From Brachypterus glaber (taxonomy: Eukaryota > Arthropoda > Insecta > Coleoptera > Kateretidae), in the NCBI GenBank assembly GCA_958510825.1, contig OY294048.1, positions 36,297,026 through 36,361,025 on the forward strand: a stretch of 64,000 nucleotides of DNA. The letters are read 5' to 3'. Position 1 is the stretch's first letter; each line of letters opens with the position of its first letter. Below, one piece after another: positions 58,080 to 64,000 of the stretch. The translations under genes and the position numbers were made by a program. The notes below the pieces were generated by a model. That model had not been told where the DNA came from and made no database searches. It saw only the letters and a list, made by a program, of their open reading frames with translations.

Positions 58080-58330
58080 AAGTACTTTAAACACTGTTTT
58101 ATTGAGAAAACTATTATTTTATTATTACAGTCATCGAAACTATGACATATCGTCGTAACTAAAATGGTTAAATTTCCTGTAAAATCTTCTTTTTGAGATA
58201 CGGCTGTTAGACATTACATATAGATACGCATCTATGTCAAAACCGTTTAGTTTTGACGATATGTCATAATTACTATGACTAAAATTACATAATAGTTTAC
58301 TCAGTAAAACATGTAAGTTTTTGAGTTATA
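58080..58330. mobile_element. Imperfect hairpin element
   Basis: tattgagaaaactattattt pairs with aatagtttactcagtaaaa, and inner atgacatatcgtcg pairs with gacgatatgtcat. Confidence 0.6.
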
Positions 58331-59025
58331 TCCAAAAGGTCTAGTTAGAATAAAATAGTAGATAACTGCTTTTTAAATCAATGCAGTCAACGCAGAGGTC
58401 ACCCTTCGTAAAATCCGCAATCTAGCAATTATCTAAAAAACTAGCTCACTCATTTACAGAATTATTTAAAAAGCTGGTAAAAGTTGATTTGAATGTGATG
58501 TAATAAATAGTTAGATAAAACATTTAGGTCCTAAATTTTAGGAGCCATGAAATATCAAAGAAATAGGACGGTTCACATAAAAGGTAAAATACCTAACTAT
58601 GCGTTTTCTATATATTAAAAACGCTAGAGTTTTGCGTATTTAGTTTCCGTCGTGAAAAGGTCAAATGATGGAAAATAAAATTTTCAAAAAATCAAATTAT
58701 CACTCGAATTATCATAAAGCAACTGTGATTTTTTTTTAACCTGATTGAATTAGCTGAGTTTGGAAAATTCCTGAAAACTAAAACCATGCATAATATACAT
58801 TGTATATTTTGATAAACCGTTTTTAGAAAAAAAAAAATCCACAAAAATTATAAGGAATCAAGTCAATATTTTTAATTTTATCTTTTAGGCGAACCATAGG
58901 GAACAAAACCTTCGCGATGTATTTTTGGCAGAAAATCAGAAGTGAAAGCCAGTGTAATGTTAACAGCCTTTTTTAAGTAAAAGTTTCCAAATCCTCTTGC
59001 AATATTTATGCAGAATAGTTTGTAA
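58331..59025. other. Gene-free stretch
   Basis: No feature supported. Confidence 0.4.
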
Positions 59026-59707
59026 GGGGCTGTCCATATATTACGTAACGCGCCTAGGGGGGGTGGGGGGGTCAGAGAAATTGTTACAGTTTGTGACAGG
59101 GGGGTGGGGGGTCTAGGTAAACGTTACGTAACGGAATTTAATAAGTTTAATGTTTATTTTCTAAGCTTGGCAGATGTATTTTTATTTGAACATAAATTAC
59201 TATTTAGTGGCCCATAATTCCCTTTTTCACACAAAAATTGAGGAAACTATGCATATTTAAATAATATTGTAATCAGTAAAAAAACTGTTGACATTGATAT
59301 TAAAAAAAATATTACGGCCATGTTCTTGCGTGATCTTGCCGATGAATCATCGGCGATGATACATTTTCGCGCGGAATGTGTACTTACAGAACACTAATAA
59401 ACAATATACGTGTTATATGTGACACTCAGTGTAAAAAGAGGTACCTAGAATTTTTTCCCTGTGTGATATTGATTATAAATATTTTTTTAAAGTTTCAGTG
59501 GTTTTTTCGTGTAAATATTTTATAAGGTTATGTTATACTATATTTTAGGTTCATGTTTGTTTTGTCGAGAAAAACGAATCAATAGTGAGAATACAGTTAA
59601 ATTTATTGCGATTTTCTTTTATATTGGTAAATGTGACAGTTTGTTACAAAGGGGGTAGGGGGTCAATTTTTTTGAAAAATTGAGTTACGTAATATATGGA
59701 CAGCCCC
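59026..59707. mobile_element. TIR element, ggggctgtccatatatta ends, TAA target duplication
   Basis: Ends ggggctgtccatatattacg and its complement (about 26 bp), with TAA at 59023-59025 and 59708-59710. A subterminal gttacag..gtgacaggggg/gtgacag..acaaaggggg pair is present on both sides. PIF/Harbinger-type by its target duplication. Confidence 0.85.
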
Positions 59708-60204
59708 TAACCTGCATATGATACACCTACTATTCTTTATTTAATTTTGTCATTGTATTAGACTGGTTAAAAACACTACAATATTAAATTATTTTCATCA
59801 TTACAACATACAAAATTTTGGTACAAATCAGAGTATATAGTTTTTTTTATACAGACATATGTATACAGTTACCTTATTTAAACTTTTTAGAATAGCTCGA
59901 TTTTACGCATTTAAAAAAAAAAGTACTTTTTTGTTCTAGGCTGAATCGCATGCATCTCAATGAGCTGAGAAAATTTCATTTTTAGTGTTATTGTGGCTTA
60001 TAAAATAATGAAAAAATATGCGCAAAACCGAACTGGACAAGTATCAGAGCAGATAAATATAAAAAATTGTGTAAGTACTAGAGCGTTGAGTTACCATTTC
60101 GAATAATCTTGATTTGAAATGATCTAAATTTAATTTCAAGATTTTTGGAACTAGAATTCTAAGACAAAGAAAAATAAAACGTGTTTTAATGTATTTTGAC
60201 ATAA

Positions 60205-60312
60205 TAAATAGTATATTATACACCTAGTATGCAAACTAAGTCTTTTTTTGTTGAGTTAAGGTAAAAAAAATAGTCGAGAACACTAGACAGTTCGCATACG
60301 TAGTGCATACAA
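60205..60312. mobile_element. Hairpin element, relative of 17782-17903
   Basis: agtatattatacacctagta pairs with tacgtagtgcata; cgagaacact and gacagttcgcata are shared with the other copy. Confidence 0.6.
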
Positions 60313-60554
60313 ACTCCTAATATCAGTTAAAAATATAGTTTAAAAAATATTTTGACATAGCTGACAGTTTGACAAATAAGTAAAAAAAAGTTAGTAGTTT
60401 TTTTTTTTCATTATTGACACGTTATCAATAAACATTAACAACGCTCAATAATAATTAATTAAACAAAAGTTAACAAAAATTATTTTAACAAATATGTGGG
60501 TTCAATTCTACATTTCACAGCCGGGAATTAAGTTTAAAAAATGGTATCATATAA

Positions 60555-60905
60555 TTTTTATTGAAAAAAATCAAACATGTTTATAACCTGTATTCCCTCC
60601 TCTTTTCTCAAGCTGAAGATTAACACTTTTGTGCATGTCAATAAAAAGGTTGTTAATGGCTTTCTGCGATATGTTGTTCCATTCTTCTTAACAGCAACAA
60701 TTAGCTCCTAAAAGGTGAACGGGGGGTTTAAAATAGCCCTATTTAGCATATTCCAAACGTTCTCACAAGGATTAATGTCAGGTAAGTTTGATGGCCAGTT
60801 GATTTTTTGAAGCAAATTGGTAACCCTTCTTGTGTGGTAGGGAGTAGTGTTATCGTCCATAGAAATGAAATTATCTCCAATTTCGTTTCGTAATAGAATT
60901 ATAAT
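60555..60905 (-). pseudogene. Tc1-like transposase C-terminal relic
   Basis: Minus strand reads GDNFISMDDNTTPYHTRRVT, then INWPSNLPDINPCENVWNML, a stop, and after a one-base shift EWNNISQKAINNLFIDMHKS and RGGNTGY. DN..PYH, WP..-PD-NP-EN-W and the final RGG.T.Y are the signature of Tc1/mariner DDE transposases. At least one stop and one frameshift, so dead. Confidence 0.85.
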
Positions 60906-62890
60906 GGTTGAATAATGTTTTGGGTGTAAATGTTTTGCTTGAGACAGAGGAGGGCATACTGGTTATTAACATCTTTGCTACTCACATTCTGTGATGACTT
61001 TGATTTTTTTTCGATAAAAATTTATACAATTTTTTAAATTCAATTCCTAGTTGTGTGCTCTTTCCATGAAAATAACCTTATATGTGATAAAGCATTTTAA
61101 TAAGATATAGAATCCAAAATCCACAAAATGGTTAGAATAATTTTTGTTTGTGTTTCATATTAATTGGGGGCCAAGAATTTTGGGGATGTGTGTAGGTACT
61201 CCTTTCTCAATTGGCTATAGCTAAGTAATGAGTGGGTGGCGGATTATAATCGAGGGCATACTTTTAGGATAATGCAAAGTACGATTTTTGAGGAGTAAGG
61301 ATGCCATAGAGTACAAACGGTAGAGAGCAGAATATTACGAAGAAGGAGTAAGTAAATAAGAATTATAGATCTTATGTGTGATTTTCGGATCAAGCAATTT
61401 TATAGATTACCAAAAAAGGTAAGTCTCTCTAGTACTAGCAATATAGTACATAACTACATTTACTGTTTGTGGTTTTGTGTTATATTTAGACATATATGTA
61501 TGTAACTTATGAGTACGTATCATAGCTAATAACTAAAATCAAGATAGGTAACCTAAAAGGAATTAAATATGTATAAGGTTGTATTTATAGTAACATTTCG
61601 TAGATATTACTAATTAAAAACATTTCCTGAGACTATATTAAATGGCACTTAATTAAGTGAAATTTATTCTAGCCTATTGAGTTACTGGAAGCAAACAGTT
61701 AGTTGATAAAATAACGGTACCCCAGAACGGTTCCGGCAGAACCGATCATAGATAAAAAGATTCATAACTCAGTTATTTATTTAGTTTATTTAGTCTCTGG
61801 GACTTTATAACAGGTAAAAATAGTTTCCGGTTTTTAGTTTCCTGTTCAATGTTGACCAAAACCAATTTTTTGTGTCGAAATTTTGCCAAAATCGGATATC
61901 CGGTCAGGCAGTGATAAGAAAATAAATTATTAAAACATTTGGTTTTACATTCAAGGAAAATTATTTTTAATAAGAAATATATTAAGAAATTAATAGTTAT
62001 ATTATATTATATATTGGGTTGGATTAGTTACTAACTATGATATATTCCACAAAACGTACTTATTTCTATTTATATTGAAACCCACCATGTACATTTGAAG
62101 TTTATATTACATTACAAAATACTACATAAAATTTGGAAACATGATACAAGGATTATCATTTATAATACAAAAACATTTTTTTAAAATTAAACTTAAAACT
62201 TTTGTGATGCTTTTAAAACCGAAAAGCTTCTTTTAGGCCCATAGACAATATTTTTTTAATCTACAAAATGTAATTTAGGCATTGGAACCAAGAAACTTGT
62301 ATCAAGTTTGAGCTTATTAACAATCTTTATATTTTTTTAGCTCAGTGGATCCAAATCATGTTTCCTAAATTTTTTCGAGTCACATCACAACAATGAAGAC
62401 AGTTTTGTTTTTGTATTTACACTATATTTTTAATATTTCAAGGTTTATTTCAAGGAACATTTAATGTGATCAGTTGGCAACCCTATTTGTTGTTCTTCAA
62501 TATTAGTAATTTTAAGGAAAATTGTTGCAAAAAATTAAATAAATTATCGATAAATATGCTTTTAAATTTAAAAAATAGCTAACATGTCCAAACTATAACA
62601 TGCATAATAAACCATTTAAAGAAACAATATATGTTTCTTTAAATCCGATAAATATATGTTTAATTGTAGGAGTTTAAAATAGATATGAAAAAGGAAATAC
62701 ATACTGCATTATTCCAAGTTTTTTTGCAGCAAGATTGTTTTTTTTCAATAAAAACATGTATTTATAGTACCATAGTGTTATATTATAATGAAATTAGGTA
62801 GAAAACAGGGTTACCAGATAATATTCACACGAAATGCCCCTAAAAATGAACTATGCTATACTTTTAATTTGAATAATTTTAGTTAGTACT
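60906..62890. other. Gene-free stretch; likely 3' UTR of the 62891 exon at its right end
   Basis: No element or gene seen. Bases just left of 62891 should be 3' UTR of the minus-strand gene ending there. Confidence 0.4.
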
Positions 62891-63061
62891 TTAACATGCA
62901 GTCCTTTCAGGTTTCGGTATGATCAGTTTTCGGCCCTCCGAACTCTCGGAGTCGCTCGATTCTCCGTCACTCACAGCCACCACGTTGTAGTTGCATGTCA
63001 CTTTTGGCTTCTTTATCGATACCCTGCTGTAGCCGCGCTGAGATGCTTGTATACTGTTTCT
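62891..63061 (-). CDS. Last coding exon of an unrecognised gene
   Basis: After a long pyrimidine tract and CAG acceptor (63062-63064, minus strand) there is an open phase-0 stretch of 56 codons ending in TAA. It is much more GC-rich than its surroundings and uses varied codons, unlike the AT-rich noise nearby. It starts RNSIQASQRGYSRV, then SIKKPKV, TCNYNVVAV, an acidic serine cluster SDGESSDSESSEG and the tail KLIIPKPERTAC. No catalytic or structural domain is visible; the acidic Ser/Asp/Glu run resembles casein-kinase-2 type sites in a cytoplasmic or nuclear tail. No convincing upstream exon is seen before the window ends, so the rest probably lies beyond 64000. I do not recognise the family. 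Confidence 0.6.
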   Translation of the reverse strand, partial: RNSIQASQRGYSRVSIKKPKVTCNYNVVAVSDGESSDSESSEGRKLIIPKPERTAC

Positions 63062-63064
63062 CTG

Positions 63065-64000
63065 AAAAAAAAAATACGTTGTTATTAAAATAAATTAATT
63101 TCCTACAGATTTTGAACCGCTGAATTTAAATCTAATACACTGCCCGAGTAAAAAAACTTTTCCATTTTTCCACTTTTAGCAACCTCAAAAACCCTAATAA
63201 ACCAATTTTCACAAAAATTAATCAATTAAATTTGTTTTTGCATGTCAATCAAATAATATTCTTCAACTAAAAGCAAAATAATTTTACCTTAATAAACTAA
63301 TAAATCATATTTTTCGAGACAAAAAAAAGTGATGACGGTTCCGCATTTTGCACGTCCCCGGTTAAAGTTACGAAATAAAAATTACATCATACATGATGTA
63401 CATGTACATCATGTACATATAAGAGCATCTGTAAAATTTTGTTACTGTAGTTCTTAGTGTTCCAGAAATATTTAATAAAAATCCTATTTAAAATAGGCTA
63501 TTTTAGATGGAGGGTCTAGACTTGTTTTTATATTTTTGGATGTAGATACTATATTGAAGAATCACACCTTAACTTTTGTAATTCTATTTTTAAAACACCC
63601 TGTGTATATGTTTTTAGAAATTTTCTGAGAAGGGAAGTTCATTATTAAATTACATTTTTTAAAAGAAATGTTTTATCAATCGGAAATATTTGTGGATTTT
63701 AGAAAGTTTTAAGACAGGATATGATTTATCATCAGTTAACCAAAAATAATTTTAATTAACCTAAATGAATAAAATTATTTTTTTTCCTCGGTTTTATGTT
63801 AGATTAGTATTGTGTATAATCATATATAGTGTGGTCCAAAATTCACCCCTCCCTCTTAACTTTTAAACGATTTGAGATATCGACGTTAAATGATCACCTT
63901 ATTAAGATAACTTAATCTATTTTGGCATATATTTGATATTTTTATATTTTTAAATGTGGTCAGGAGGGGTACAGGGGGCGGGGCAGTTTTTTTAATAGAA
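63065..64000. other. Intron or upstream sequence of the unknown gene
   Basis: Contains one diverged ttttagcaacctcaaaaacc unit (63170-63210), an arm related to the acagggtgatc family (63520-63605) and the complement of the aacattttaagagctgaaag repeat (63835-63970). No further exon could be identified. Confidence 0.4.

Overview
This is AT-rich animal nuclear DNA, almost certainly from an insect. Three spliced protein-coding genes can be rebuilt from consensus splice sites and conserved residues. One encodes eclosion hormone, a neuropeptide known from insects and their close arthropod relatives. The long repeat-filled introns, dense small inverted-repeat elements, tRNA-derived SINEs and satellite arrays fit a moderately large insect genome. 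A beetle is my guess, but nothing here proves the order.

Layout: (1) 1-3500 holds a 678-bp tandem duplication carrying a TIR element, then a foldback element. (2) 4463-6756, minus strand: a complete eclosion hormone gene in three coding exons, including a 33-nt micro-exon, with a TATA-like promoter. (3) 6757-29500: a gene-poor tract of palindromic elements, a 5'-truncated non-LTR retrotransposon with an RNase H region (about 17.9-18.9 kb), a tRNA-derived SINE inside a TIR element (20.2-21.2 kb), an array of eight 162-bp satellite units (23.35-24.65 kb), an ACGTC-rich TIR element (25.9-27.2 kb) and a pentamer satellite (27.75-28.26 kb). (4) 29560-34995, plus strand: a complete Elongin B gene in four coding exons. 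Its third intron holds a retrotransposon insertion with a 41-bp target-site duplication, a 639-bp tandem duplication and a 2-kb palindrome. (5) 35.0-43.5 kb: TIR elements, a second SINE, a second foldback copy, a pogo-like repeat, a nest of elements with one captured or residual coding exon, and a CR1-like reverse transcriptase fragment. (6) 43533-50920, minus strand: a homeobox gene, best matched to Hhex, in three coding exons. (7) 51-64 kb: more tandem and inverted repeats, a Tc1-like transposase relic, and near the right edge the last coding exon of an unrecognised minus-strand gene.

The three genes are not functionally linked: a secreted neuropeptide for ecdysis, a ubiquitin-like subunit of transcription-elongation and E3-ligase complexes, and a developmental transcription factor. 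There is no operon logic. Most of the sequence is a record of nested transposition. The most interesting part is a set of small elements with shared termini, exact 8-bp target-site duplications and unrelated internal short repeats. All repeat family assignments rest on visible termini and target-site duplications only.
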